Shown one piece after another: positions 25,105-38,288 of a DNA stretch of 64,000 bases (the stretch's first letter is position 1; the number at the start of each line of letters is the position of its first letter). This DNA is from Syngnathus acus. Taxonomy: Eukaryota > Chordata > Actinopteri > Syngnathiformes > Syngnathidae. The stretch lies in contig NC_051106.1 in NCBI RefSeq assembly GCF_901709675.1, forward strand, positions 5,342,001-5,406,000, read 5' to 3'. Both the position numbers and the translations under genes were made by a program. Under the pieces are notes generated by a model, which worked only from the letters and a program-made list of their open reading frames with translations, did not search any database and was not told the origin of the DNA.

Positions 25105-27648
25105 GGAAATATAAATAAAATTAAATCACAACCATGAACACAATTGGTGTGACTGTCACCAGGAATCCACACGGCTTTTCTCCGGCATGATATCACGTTG
25201 CCGGAGTCACCCACTCACAGCTCAACTTGGCTCCAGATGGTGCTTCACTTCCTGGTCCCTAACCTGCTGTGCTGGGACTGTCTCTGATTGGCGAGTCCAC
25301 CTGCTCCTCTTTCCTCCGCCAGCCAAATGATTGACAAGCACCTTCCCCAAACAGAGGCCCCGATGCTGCCGGTGTTCTGTCGCTGAGTGACAACCCCCAT
25401 GGTGAGCGCCTCCTTGCTGACCATTCCGGGCATGACATCATTAGTTTCTCTCTATCAAACAGCTGGTTGGGATTCCTGGTGTTCACGAAATCAGATGTCT
25501 GACTCCTCACTGAACGTAAATAACATCAATTAGGTGTCCCGCAAAAAAATGCTGTCAGTGGCAGGATGCGTTGCCTGTGTGCCAATGAGGTAAATCAAAG
25601 CTCATGTTTATTGATTTCAACCAGCAGTAAGATATACAGTCATTGAGAGTTTAATTTTATTCCCAGGCTACCACTACACCAATCAAACTTGGCAATATTA
25701 AAACACACCATAACACTATGCTGTGATCTCATTTTTAGAACCGTTTTGAGATTTTACGGAGACTTACTGGAAGCATGTCATCCAAATGATTGTTATGAAA
25801 TCATTTTCCTACAACTATTGCACATTGTTGCTTTAAAGTTAAATAGTCATTAATGCTGTTGAAATATTTACCAAAGTTTTGATATTGTTGACCAGTCTTT
25901 GAAATAAATAAATGTACCTGTCATGGTAGGACATATTTTTGTCCATTTATTTATTATAAATTTAATAAACACACAAACACAAGTACGGGTAGCTAATGGC
26001 AACGTTTCCTTTAGCACCTGCGGGCATCTTTGGGCAATATGCTGGCACAGCACCTTCAGCATTGGAGCTAGTCGTCTTTCAGGCCACAGGCAGTGTTTGC
26101 CATAAGGAGCGAGTTTATTTTCAGTTTGTCTTTCCAGCTTTGCCCCAGTACTCAGTCATAGAATCCATCGTGTTGTTTTCAATATTTAAATACCATCAAT
26201 ATAAACTTTCTGTATTTTCACTCCTTTTCCGTCTGGCCTTAATATTCCCTTCTCCAGTTTGTTTCTTCAAGGGAGGGCATATAAATAATAAATCTAGCAT
26301 TTTTGTGAGCCGTCAATTAGCAGGACCTCACACCCACCTTAAAAATGACAAATTATTTCAATTTACGGCAGCAGCCTTGAGCACTGGAGTGTGTTTGATG
26401 CCGTTCCAGTTTCTCTAATTATTTGAAACCACATTGACACGAAGCGACTTTGTTTAATGCTGTTGTCACCTCATTGCAGGCAATTTGTGACCACAAGGCA
26501 TTTGGATTGTTATGCTGCCGTTGTATATATTTTTCTCAACTGTGAGGAAAAGTGTTTTTCTTATTCTGTGGAGATTAGCCATCTGGCTGTGGGATGGAGA
26601 GATCTCTCTGCTTGTTAGTGACTCGCTTTCACAGTTTCTCCCTCCACCGGGCTCAAAGCGTCCTGAGTGACACCGCTGCCCACTCACACTGACAAAAATA
26701 CTCCACTAACTGGATGGCATATGTGAGCCATTCACCGCAGGCCTTGTGCATGTGTGTGCGTGCATGTGCAAAAAGTAAAACGAAAGATGAAAAAAAAGTG
26801 TGGGGTTTTTTTTGGTCCTTTTCCATCGTCTATGGGAGACGGGGAATTAAAAGAGAAATCGTACAGATGTCTTTCCTCGATAAACTGGATTCTCACGTCA
26901 AAGTCTGGGACATCTCTCCCTCTGAGGGTTTGTGAATATTTGTCCAAACTTGGCGCGAATGGTGAGCACATGTGAGAAAAGGTATGTTGAAATATGTCGG
27001 ACAAATTGGACTTTGTTAGCCGTTGCCTGCAAAGCTCTGCAGATGGTCTAATTGAAGTTGACACGGCTTTAGGTCTGCGGCTTCCTCTTTGGCTCGCCCT
27101 CTATTTATCTTCTTGCTCATGTTAGAGTCATTAGTCATATTGCTCTCATTGTCTTGCGAGTCTGCCAAAAAACATGAATCACATTTTAATAAAGCTTTCA
27201 TTGTCAGATGACGCCTTATCGGATTCTAAATAAACTTCTTCTCACAAAGTGGGAAGAGAAGTGTGAAATATCCACAAATACTCATCGAAAGGAACGTAAG
27301 TGGAGCACATATCATTGGGATATTGTTTTTTTTTGTCAAGATCTAGAGATATTCCACACATGTGCTCAACCTGATCCCAACCAATATAAAAGATACGTAT
27401 TGATAGTTTTTATTCATTTTAGAGCTTTACAATTTCAAACACCTTCTAAACTATTTTTTGTGGGTCGTCTATGTTACCATTTCACACCGTCATTTTTCGG
27501 ACTGCAGAATTTCACATTGTCAGAAGCTTCTAGCATCAGTAGCAAATCAAAACAAACCCTTGAATCAGCGATTTTAGATAGATCAGCACTAAAACAATAA
27601 TAACAATAATAATTACAATAATAATAAAATATTGGAATCAAACAACTT

Positions 27649-27662
27649 TCAACAGGGGGCGC
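27649..27662 (+). promoter_or_regulatory. CTCF-like motif, forward
   Basis: TCAACAGGGGGCGC matches 12 of 14 positions of the CTCF core consensus, including the central CAGGGGGCGC. It is moderately supported. Confidence 0.3.
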
Positions 27663-27727
27663 CATTCTGCAAAGCCAAACTACTACTAAAGTGAGAAAAT
27701 GCTCAAAGGGGGCAGCTGGTTCATTCA

Positions 27728-27768
27728 AACACACACACACACGCATACACGCACACACACACACACAG
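27728..27768. repeat. Imperfect (CA)n microsatellite
   Basis: CA units interrupted by CG and TA (ACACACGCATACACGCACAC), about 40 bases. Confidence 0.85.
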
Positions 27769-29044
27769 CCTCTTAGAAGCTAAAAACAAGAAACCTCTTT
27801 GACATTTACGCAGGGCTGCTGCTTCTTTTCAGATGCACTGTGGGGTATGACAATACCCGCTGCAGGAGAGGCATTGAAAAGACTTGTGGGGAGACAGGAA
27901 GCCTCCACTAGCACATTGCACCTGGTCCTACCTACACCAGCCGCACAAAAACAACCACTTGATTGAGTGAATACTGCGGGACAACAGAGCCAATAAAAGA
28001 AATAGAGTGGTGAAACAATGCCAAATGATGTCACCTGGCAGTCAAGCAGACTCCCGGCTCTGCTCGGCCGCCGCTGACCGTTACGAGTCACTTACTCCCT
28101 ACTTTGTTTGTGCTCCAATTTCCAGCTCTCGCCGTAGCCTACAAATGGCTGGCCGAGGCAATTTTTCAAAACACACTTCACAGATACTACGGGTGCCATG
28201 AAAGTCCCCCGGAGGAACATTTGCATGGAGGAGTGTTTATACTTCTCATTGATAGTCCATTTACTCCAGCAAACATCAAAGCGCAGAGTATCAGCTTTGT
28301 TGAACGCCATTTACGCTGGCACGCCACATTTGATGAAATAGACCGAAAGTGGCTCACTCTCAATGCCTCTCCTGCACTCTGAGGAAGCTGCAGAACTGAT
28401 ATGGGCTGCATAAAAATATAATCAAATGAATACAAAATAAGTTAATTTTGACATCTTTGGCTGATTACGGCTCCCATTTGCTAATATGAAAAGGCTCGAA
28501 AGGCCCTTGCTCATGTTCAAGGAACCAATTTCATATAGTGGAACCGCATCGTTGGATTCTTGAAATATAAATGATGGAACATATCATTTTTTGGAGATAA
28601 GTTTGAATATGTTTTTGAGTCTTCTTGTAATAGACTCGCTTTGCAAATTTTGTGTTGATGGATGCGACTGATGTCCAGGGATCATATTTTCCAAAATTCT
28701 GGATAGTATGTGTCAGTCCATTTTGATTGGGTTAGGAATCCCGAGAAAACAGGATGCACCATCGATCTGTTATCCAGAGTCGTCACATTTTCAGGTCCGT
28801 GCATGGACAAAAGGCAAATGTCGCCAAGGCGAGGCGCGAATGCAAGGTCTAAAACAAAAAGACAACACCATAAAGCATAGATCAAAACCAGATAGAAACC
28901 AATCACAGGGTTAATATAGACAACAAGACAATACTAAACATGACCTAAGACTGCTAAATCAATCGCGTTCCAATGACCGAACCCTGTGGGACACCACAGG
29001 AAGCTCACTAAAACAGAATTTGTGGAGCAAAGTGAGCCACTTCA

Positions 29045-29082
29045 TGGTACCAGCCTGCGGCCCTGTGGTTGGGAACCACTAG
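29045..29082 (-). mobile_element. Terminal fragment of a hAT-like DNA transposon
   Basis: Read on the minus strand the end is AGTGGTTCCCAACCACAGGG, followed by CCGCAGGCTGGTACC. The word CAGTGGTTCCCAACC is typical of hAT (Charlie-type) termini. The first base is T instead of C here. The internal part may reach back to about 28975 (which includes a 7-bp hairpin at 28983-29000), but the opposite end was not found. It is probably a truncated relic. Confidence 0.45.
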
Positions 29083-32000
29083 ACGAAAACACAGCGACCA
29101 AAGTCTATGTACTCAGGTTGACTGATTCCATGAGTATCGCATAGCCAGCTTAGTTTGCTTCCTGTGTTGCCTCTCCATTTGGTATCCATTTAACTCACTT
29201 CAAAGCCAATAAAAGACGAGTCAATTACAACAAACTGGGAACTTCATATTAGGGAAATAGGCCAATTATATTAAACCTAGCATGCTAGGGGTTAAATAAA
29301 AAAAAAAGGAGGATGACGTTGTATAGAAGCAAGGTAAAAAAGCGGCTGATTTGGGGCTTTCAATCTGCCAGTTAATCTTCAAAAAGCAAGCTGGCAGTGT
29401 GCTGGTCACTGATAAAAGCTGTTGTGGTCTGTCATCGCACAGCCTTCAATGCTCCTGTCAGGACGTCATTTGGAATCTCGGAAAACGCTAAGGGCAGGTG
29501 GAGAAAGGCCACGGAAATAAGGTGTGTGTGTGTGCTCACTTCTGCTTTAGTTTAATTCCCTGCAAACCTGCCAGTCTGTATATAAATGCTTTGGCTTTCA
29601 CATGTCGGCGGGATGACCCCTGTCCAAGACTTGCCCTCCCTCCCCCTCAACACACACACATTATTTTGTCTCCCAGCATGCACAAACACACACTCGCACA
29701 GCCTCACACATGCACGTACATGTCGTAAAGTCAAACGCTGATCGTGTGATCATGGGTAATTGTGTGAGGCAAGGCCATAAAGTCCACCCAAAAAGTGTGT
29801 GTTAGTGTTTTATTGGAAGGTGTGCTTTTACGTCTGGGGACGGCGGTGCTGAAAGGCGAGACGGGGAGGTATCAAAGAGCTGACTTTGTTGTTTAAGGAC
29901 AACCCCTCACCCAAACTCCCTTACTGCCACCCCGAGGTGGACCGCTGGTGAAAGACAGTGTTTACTGCCTGCTGACTGACAATGTAAAAACGCTCCAGCT
30001 GAGGAGCTAATTGAATACGGCAGAAAAAGTCACCCGTCCTTGTGTCCGTAGATGACTTCATCATTCATTTTGACACAAGATTATTTGAGATTCATACAGC
30101 AGTTTCGGATAACTTCATTCATTCAGCAAACATTATTCCAGACGTGAATTGGTGAAATAAATCTGCTCTTTGACTTCTCTCTGCGGGATCTCCAGATACT
30201 TGTAAATTGTGCAAAACTGCTTGTTTGAAGATCGGTTTTCCAGCCATAGAGAAAATCTGACAACTATATTAGTTGATGAGAAACGAACTGAATCATTTTT
30301 GTACTGTGTATATATATTTTTTAATTTATTTATTCATTTATTTTATATATATAGTATTTTATTGTGTGCTATTTAGACACCTGGGAACTATTTTAAAATG
30401 TGAAAAAATGGCTCAATGATATGTCTCATTAAAAAAAAAAAGTGAGGCGAACACCTGTTTGTCATAAGTAATATAACAGAAAGAGTCCAGTTCCAGAGCA
30501 GTAACCTGCATAGCAACAACCACTTCCAGGTCTTTGCAACCAATAACAAGCGGTGGCACATCGAGACATGCTGGCATAGCCGAGTGAGTCAGTCGATCTT
30601 TCTTTAGGCCCGGAGGTGAACGGGGTCAGTCGCCGCTCACTTCACAGAACCGAGACAAGCAGCACATCTGCTCTGAGGCTGATGCTTGGAATGATAATAC
30701 CTCCTTCTCCTCTTTCTCCTCTCACTCTCATTTGCTCCCTCCCGCTCGTCCCCTTTTTTCTTCCCCGTCAATCCGCCTCCCTCCTTCTATCTGGTACTCT
30801 CATCATCCGCCGTTGCCGCTGTATGGGGCATTGACATTGTGTGGGAGGTGATTATTTGTGATCTGGCGACTCAGACTTGACCTTTTTCGTGTTATCCCCG
30901 CGACGGAAACCGACATGCGCGGACTCGCCTCCACCCATGTTTCCAATCCGGCCGTACTCTCGCTTTGACGATCGGTACAGATCTCATAAACCGCATGCCT
31001 GAAGTAATTAGCCAGCCTCACTTGTAATCCGTGTGGTTTCGAGGCTGTACAATTTTGGGGGGAATACGGTTTTTAATTACAAGTGTGGCTGTTTTAAAGG
31101 CTCCATGAAATAAAGAAGTGAACTTAAATTATAGATGTCGCATTGGAAAGCCGATTGGTTTCCTATAAAACAGTCTCTAATATATTTGTACCGTATATAC
31201 TTTTAATCAGTCACATATTCGGCAAATGAATTGCACGGCGCTCTCCATTTTGTAACATTCTTTGGCTAACAAGTCCAAGTTGTTAGCAATTTACTCTGTT
31301 TTTCGTATGGAGCTGCAAAAGCGTACCTCTCTCCTGCCACTTCCTCTGAGCTTTGCTGTCACAGCAGTCGCTGTCAGTTTGAGGGCTGCCTACCCCCAAA
31401 TATAATGGGGGTTTCTCCACTGCTTCCCTTGGGAGTGAATGGCGGGGAAGAATTCACCATGGCTCATTTGGAACATCGAAGGGTAGCTCCTTCGTCACTC
31501 CAGGCGGGTTTGTAGCTTTCCCGAAAGGAGGTGTTAAGACCGGCGGTAATACCGTCAAGGAAAGTACACACTTGCCTTGCGTATCTGTCATTACTGACAG
31601 ATGATCAAATGTTAAAATAGCAAATAAACAGCATGATTAAAATACTCAAATGAGTTTCTCAACAACAGTGAAAATAAAATATGGTAGATCTTATGCTGGT
31701 CTCATCTGGTGTGATTTTCATTCTTGTCCTACTTTCACAAATGTTTTGGACACCTCGCATAGACACACTCCCAAACCACAGGCCTGTGTCTACGCTATGA
31801 GAGCTTCTTGTTGCTAGACAGCTGCATGCCTTGGCCTCCTCACAGCGGTAGACTGAGCTCCGAGGAGCTTGACAAAGAAGCTTAAAGTCCTCCCTAAGTC
31901 TGCAGCCCCTGGGTTGTCTGCATACCCCGAGCCCAGCTTTGGTAAAAGGCCTGAATGCAAGTTAAGCAGCTATGGTTACACCGCGGCAGACCCCCGCCGC

Positions 32001-32114
32001 CGCACTCACTTGTATTACCATTTTTTCCCCGAGCTGCTTCAGTCTTATAGCCCGGCAACAGGTTCCTCCGGTGCTCTCCTCTTATTTCATAACACCATGA
32101 AAGAGTTGACAGCC

Positions 32115-32117
<3 letters not shown>
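29083..32117. other. Intergenic, no gene seen
   Basis: Mostly unique sequence with an AT-rich patch near 30305-30360 and a pyrimidine-rich patch near 30700-30790. A hairpin CCCCCA-AATATAA-TGGGGG lies at 31393-31411. No gene signal. Confidence 0.55.
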
Positions 32118-32167
<50 letters not shown>

Positions 32168-32197
32168 GCTGCCGCTGCCGCTGCCGCTGCCGCCGCT
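32118..32197 (+). repeat. CTG trinucleotide repeat (16 units) followed by CCGCTG units
   Basis: Sixteen uninterrupted CTG units (32118-32165) are followed by about four CCGCTG hexamers and a CCGCCGCT end. Frames through it give poly-Leu on + or poly-Ala on -, but neither flank looks coding. Likely length-polymorphic. Confidence 0.9.
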
Positions 32198-32767
32198 CTT
32201 AGGGGACGAGGTGCAAGGTTAACCCCCTTTGGGAATGTGTGGGTGTACAGGAGCATGTACGTCTCACACACATACGGTCATGTTCTTTGACATGAATCTG
32301 CATTGTCCCATGTCGTGTTTTCTGAGGGACAAGACAGGTCATTAATTAATTGTATCTATTATTATTCGAACCAACTTTAAATGTCACTTATGAAACTCTT
32401 TTGCTACCCATAGTGTAACCTCGGGACAGATTATTTCTTTTTCCTATGGGAAATCCGGCAGACCAACATCCAGGAATGTATTGAGTTCAACCTTAATATA
32501 AACAATTTGCACCAACTGGTAATACACACACACACATGGAATGAACGAGCACATGTCTTCGGAAAGTCAAAGTAGCGAGAAACTTCTGTGTCTGATTCCG
32601 CAAATGAGGAATGCACAGTATCTGAATGTGTGTGTATAAATCGTCTATATTGCACCAATGTTCGTACCTGTGTGTATGTGTGTGTTTTTGAACTGTGTGC
32701 GTGTGTGGGAGGTGGTATTCAATGTCGGCAGCTGGAAGTACTCAGAGCTAGTGCTCCTGCTGCAAAC

Positions 32768-32806
32768 AGAGAGAGAGAGATAGAGAGAGCAAGAGAGAGA
32801 GAGAGA
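32768..32806. repeat. (GA)n microsatellite, interrupted
   Basis: GA units with two interruptions (a T near 32781 and a CA near 32790). A (CA)n run follows at 32941-32968, so 32.7-33.0 kb is simple-sequence rich. Confidence 0.9.
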
Positions 32807-32937
32807 TTGAAAGCAAGGAGATGCCTGCACAAAGAAGAGAGGCTAAGAGAGGTACCAGCACAGACTCCATCTTTACAGGGGTTGAGCTCTTGCAGAGTGA
32901 AAGCCCCTATAGAAAGAAAGCAGGGCTCTCTCAACTC

Positions 32938-32940
<3 letters not shown>

Positions 32941-32968
<28 letters not shown>
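32941..32968. repeat. (CA)14 microsatellite
   Basis: An uninterrupted AC/CA run of about 28 bases, then CTCACACA. Confidence 0.95.
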
Positions 32969-32974
<6 letters not shown>

Positions 32975-33910
32975 AGACTTCTGCAACCGACCACCAAGGC
33001 CAGCAGGAGTGCACAGCAGTGCTCCTTAGGAAGGCCTTGTTTGGACTCGCAGCTATGTGCAAAGAATAATAAGAAGCACGACAATGTTGGTCCAGACACG
33101 AAACCTCTTATGAGTACACACACACGGTCTCCCTCGTCTCTTGGACAGATGCTCCCTTTGTGTTAGATTGTACATGAAAGAGGATTAGGCATACCTATGT
33201 TATGGTCACTTTCGAGACTCCCACCCCGGGATGTCCAAACACTCCTCGGATAAAAAGATCTTGCGGTTTGGAAACGTCACCGCAGGTATTTTACCCAAGC
33301 TCCCTTTGGAAGTTATTCAACTTCATATCTGTTTCAGACATCCCATTCTTCTCCTTTTGACTCGAAGGTAATCAAGGGGAACCAAGTCGCTCGGCTTGGC
33401 ATCGCCACGCTTGCGATTTTCACAGCGAGATGTCCAAAGTTATGGCGCACAGCTGATCTTGTATATTGAAGCTGTTGGCACGTTCGAGACTCCCCAGGCG
33501 GAGCCACATGTTTGAAAGTTTCAAAGTTAACAGTGAAATGAAATGAACAGGTGTCTCAGGCAATGTTACTGTTTTTCATGGAACTATTATTATTAGCCTC
33601 CTCGATTTACAGTGACGTAAAAACAGGTTAGTCCGGCTGTTAGGATTTTAACTTTTCATTGAATACCAATCTTCTACATCACTGTAATGGACACCTGTAT
33701 TTTGCAAGGAGTTCATACAGTCCTGTGCTTTGTGCTCAGGCACAGGCGCCCCCCCCCCAGGCGGAGGCCAGGCAAATACAGTATAGAGACAAAGATGCAA
33801 CATTGTAAGGAAAAATTATTTCTTAGTCAAATGTGCCAGCTAAATTGCTAGCCTTCATAGAATAAAATCTATAAAATCCAGTCAACTTTGAAGGTTTTAT
33901 TATTATGTTT

Positions 33911-33931
33911 AAAAAAAAAAAAAAAAAAAAA
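33911..33931. repeat. Poly-A run, 21 bases
   Basis: A homopolymer without a recognisable retroelement upstream on either strand. Confidence 0.9.
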
Positions 33932-36900
33932 GCTAAATGTCAATTACGACTTGTTGAGTTGTAGACTGGGCCAGAGGAAAATCGCACCAATGCGAGTGGC
34001 TTTGAGAGCACTCAGTCAGTGGACTTCCTCCATTTCATATGGTGTTCCAATCAAAGTCCATTGACCTGACGGGCTCGCGAGAAATTATCCCAGCGGCTCT
34101 ACATATGACTCAATCAGTATGGCGGATAGCTTTGTGATGAGCTATACGTCTCAGCCAAATCACCCCCTGGCGACCGCATCAACACGTGGACCGCCCGCCT
34201 TCCCTTGGAGCACAAGGTGAAGAGCGATCATGAAATCAGGAACCTGTTGTTTCTAGAGTGCCCTTTGGAATGATGACACACTCCATTGCTTGGTTCCTAC
34301 TCTAACATTAGGTTGTTATATTTCTATGTTCAATGTTCAAAGTTTTACTTTTGGCAGAAACAAAAGAGACAGAAATTTGAATTTCTCTTCTGGTTTGGAA
34401 AGCAGACGATGATAAAATAAAATTGTAATGAAATGACAAAATACTGAGAATATTTGTGTGGTAAAATCCACAAACATTGATTATCTTATATAAAATACAA
34501 TACAACTTTGCGTGTAGATTAGAACAAACTAAATTGAAGACTGGCAGCAAATTTAGCTACCAGAAATTATCTCGATTAAATTGTAATTCGAACTTGGTTC
34601 TCTGAACGTAAACAGTCGTAAAAACGACTTTTGTGTCACATCGTAAGTCCTCACCATGTACTATAAGTCATTTAAATAGATACTTTTAGTAGTCAATGGT
34701 GTATTCTAAAATGAAAAAAGATTGCGGCTCCTACTTCGACGTAGTGGCAGTTGAATGCCCATGCATTGCATAACGTCGACAATGAATGATTATTGGACGC
34801 CACCACATCAGGCGCAGCCTCATCTGCGACTGCGGGGCTGGAGCACACCAATCACGCATGAGAGACATGCCAGAGGACACCCGATACGTCGTGGAAGCCG
34901 ATGTGGATGGATTTACTCGCGTAGAAGCCAAACAGGCCCGAAGCAGCCGCAGCTTTGAGCCCCCGAGTAGTCTGACATCTAAAGGCCCAACCTCTCCTCT
35001 TGTAATTGAAAGTGCACTCACCGGCAGAGCAGCGGCGATGTGTATACGTCTGTCTTGCTTGAGAGCGTCTCCCAGAGGGTGTCTACGGGGGCGTTTCATT
35101 TTAAAGTTGCTATCTGTCACATGAGCAAACTAATCAGGGAGACGGATGAAAGGTAGGGGGTGGGATGCGATGGGATCAGTTCTTCAGTGATGGCTTCCTC
35201 TGATGGCTGGGTGACCTCTCACCTTTGCTGTAGCATTCTGGATAAGGGCTAAGCCATGTGTGATGATGAAGCTGGAGTTCTCCCTCCCGGGCTTGTGATG
35301 ACATGCATCACTTACCTACTTAGTATATGTAAATAGTCATGTAGAGATTCATGGAAATTTACAAACAACTGTTATCATATTCTTTGACTTCACTTTGTTC
35401 TTTAATAACCAATCATTGTTTTTGGCTAAATTTAGGTGTTCTGATGTTGACAGTTGATCATCATTAGGCTGTATAAAGTTCTGAATTTCATACTTGCTAT
35501 TCTTGGCGAATCAATAGGAATCAAAAAGGCAAAGCACGACTCCGGTGATGAAAAGTGAGAATAGAAAAATGGGAGAAAAAAGTTCGGTATGCTTTCAACC
35601 TTGATTTTACTGACTTGAATGCAGGCAATTTCATTTGTATTCTTTTTATTCCTGTCCCACATTCTTCTCACAAAAACCATCACTTGAAAAAAGTTTCCCA
35701 ATAAAATTATCGATTTAAGTTAATCCTTTGAACCCTTAAGGAAGTGAGTCCTAACATCGTAATTTACAAATTCAGTTTGTTTTTGATGATTTTTATTAAA
35801 ATATTTTAACAATCTAAATGATTCTTATGTATGATCAAAAGTGTCGACACAAACCGCGATTCCCTCTCTCAATGAAAATAGACGTCAGCAACAGCAACAG
35901 TAGCAGACAACAACTATATTTACTTGTATCGTGTTGCGGCAAGTCCCGCTTGAAAACAAACTCTTTGTACATTTTGGATAAGGTGTCTGTGTCGAAGAAC
36001 AAACAACAACAGCAACTGTCTGGGTCACCAAGTTCAGCAATTTGATCACAGCGGCATCCCTCCACCACCAGCGGCCGGATGAAGCTCTGCGGCAACTCAC
36101 TAGTAAAAAAAAAAAAGAAATAGAAAGAAAAGTTAAAAGAAATCCACCACCCCGCAGAGCACAAAGCAAATTTCCACTGCCTTTCTTCTCAGTGCGGATG
36201 CAGTGTGAATTTAAAGCTCAGTGGGCTGTTTATGCCTTATTAATTGTTTCTCAGTGATTGTCAAAGTAAGCCCGAGCCGCCGTTAACTACCTCATAAAAC
36301 ATCCACATGCAACATCTGGGGACGTCAATCTACACAAAACTATGAAAAATACTTTCAGTCGATTCAAAAGGTTTGTTCTTTTGGCACAAGTACCCCGGCA
36401 GCTGCTCGGCTCCCCTCACTCGTGTCGGCACATGTCCGCCGTTAGGGACCTGTGCCAAAAAACACCATTGTGTTCAATTATATGACCCTAATTATGTCTG
36501 ATACACTTGAATCAAATCTAATAATCAATCTTCAACGACATATGCCTAGCCAGGGAACGGTCAAGTGGGCGATAGCTCCGGAATACTCACGACTATCCTG
36601 AATTTAAAGAGTATATTAAGTTAGATTGCTGTAATCAAGTTGAGAATTACCATAAATGTAATTTGGATGTCATCTGAGGCTTACGCACGCAAAGCAGCAA
36701 CAGCTGTTTGAGAACGTGCGAGGGGGCATAAAGCACGGAGGTGAAATTGAAATGTGATGTCATTGAAGGCTGGCCGGGCAGCACATTATTTACATGATGT
36801 AACCTTCCTCTGCCACCATGTGTCACTCGGGACTCCATCTGCTGCCAGCGCAGTTTGACGCCATACTCTCTTCGTGTGCGGGTAGGTGGGTGTCACTAAT

Positions 36901-38261
36901 ATGTGACCCGAGTGATGGACCAAAGCTGTCATCTGTTACCTGTGAAGAATAGGACAGCTTAACAAGTGATTATCTGATGCACAGGTTGGGGCTTACTGGA
37001 AAGACTCTGTTTTTTTCATTCCTTATAATAATTACGATCATCATTTCTGATGTTATGTACCAGTTGGTGGATTTTCTATTCGTCCACCAACAGAATGGAG
37101 TAGCAATTTTTTTTTTTTAGCAAGATCTGAATCGTTCAGACTCCATTCTAAAATCATCTTTAAATGGGTGACTGAATTGGCTTATTCCAGAAGGACACCT
37201 GCGCAACAGGCCTATCTTGAACTCTCTTCAAGCATGTTGGTATTAATCCAAGTGATTGAAACAGGAACGCTGCAAGTATTTCCTGTCTTTGTTTTATAAA
37301 AAATAGTCATTGATAGAAATAGCCATTCATTTTTCTCACTCATCGTTTCTGTCATTTTGTCAATTTACTCATAAATGGACTATGAAATCGGGACCTCTTT
37401 TAATTAAACAAAAAGCTCTTGAAGCCACGACTTATTTTGTTGTGTCAAGACAATTTTTGACATCTAACGGAAGAGCTTTTAATTAATCTGCGTAGAGGGA
37501 TAACAATATATTTGGAATTAAATACAAGGCGGACTGAAGGCATTTTCCTTTACGTGCTCACGGCAAATTGGCCAATATGTTGGCTGAAAGTAGATTCATC
37601 TTTAGACCAGCTGGAAGCAGGTCAAAGTTGTGGCGCAAATGTGATTTTGGGGAATTCTGTTACGGTTCTGACAAATATTGTGCTCTGCAGATGTGTGGTG
37701 CATCAAGTTGGGTTCATTACCAAAATCCATTTCTAACATTTCCAAAATGTTAACTCCCACGATTTACTAGTGCAGTGTGAGTTAGAACTTAAAAATAAAA
37801 AAATACCTCCAAATTCATACGCTGTCACCTCAGCTATAAACACCGATCACCTCTTATCATATAGCTAAGACAACCTCGTTGCACTTGCTCGCATGTTTTG
37901 ATGGTTGTCCATGTCACGGCTAGTTCACGTGTTGTTTTGATCCCTGCTGCCGGAGCCCGGTGAGCTCACGCAGACACAGCTGGCTAGGGTGGAGCTGCTA
38001 TGAGGTGAGGTTGGTGAGTTCTGTAGAGGGGAGGGAGGGGGCGAGCGCAGGGAGTTGAAGGACATGGATCCTTGCCAACACATTTCATACATAGTGCATA
38101 TCTTACAAGTGCAGCTGAGAATTAGAGATAGGGGACCCTCACCCTACTCTGCCCACCCCACCATCTGCCCGCCTGGGGCTGGGGGCTCTGTGGCTTAGCT
38201 TCCACATTAGCAGGCGTGACAGCTCTGCCCTCAATCAACCTCCCATGCACACACACATGCA

Positions 38262-38288
38262 TACACACACACACACACACACACACAC
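38262..38288. repeat. (CA)13 microsatellite
   Basis: A pure CA run preceded by an imperfect CA/CATG stretch from about 38247. Confidence 0.93.

Larger units (their letters stand above)
24601..29044. other. Intergenic, no gene seen
   Basis: Besides the microsatellites and CTCF-like word listed separately, 27000-27200 and 28010-28390 are complex, non-repetitive stretches that could be regulatory. The 92-codon frame at 28104-28382 has no recognisable domain. Confidence 0.55.

Noticed and set aside
31869-32271. Poly-Leu (+) and poly-Ala (-) frames over the CTG repeat
   Set aside because: The open frames are created by the triplet repeat; the flanks show no family features.
32588-33166. 192-codon open frame on the + strand
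   Set aside because: It runs through GA and CA microsatellites, which keep frames open. The product is low-complexity Arg/Glu and Thr/His repeats.
34731-35124. Overlapping frames on both strands (129 and 112 codons)
   Set aside because: Neither shows a recognisable family; mutually overlapping frames in a GC-balanced patch look like chance.
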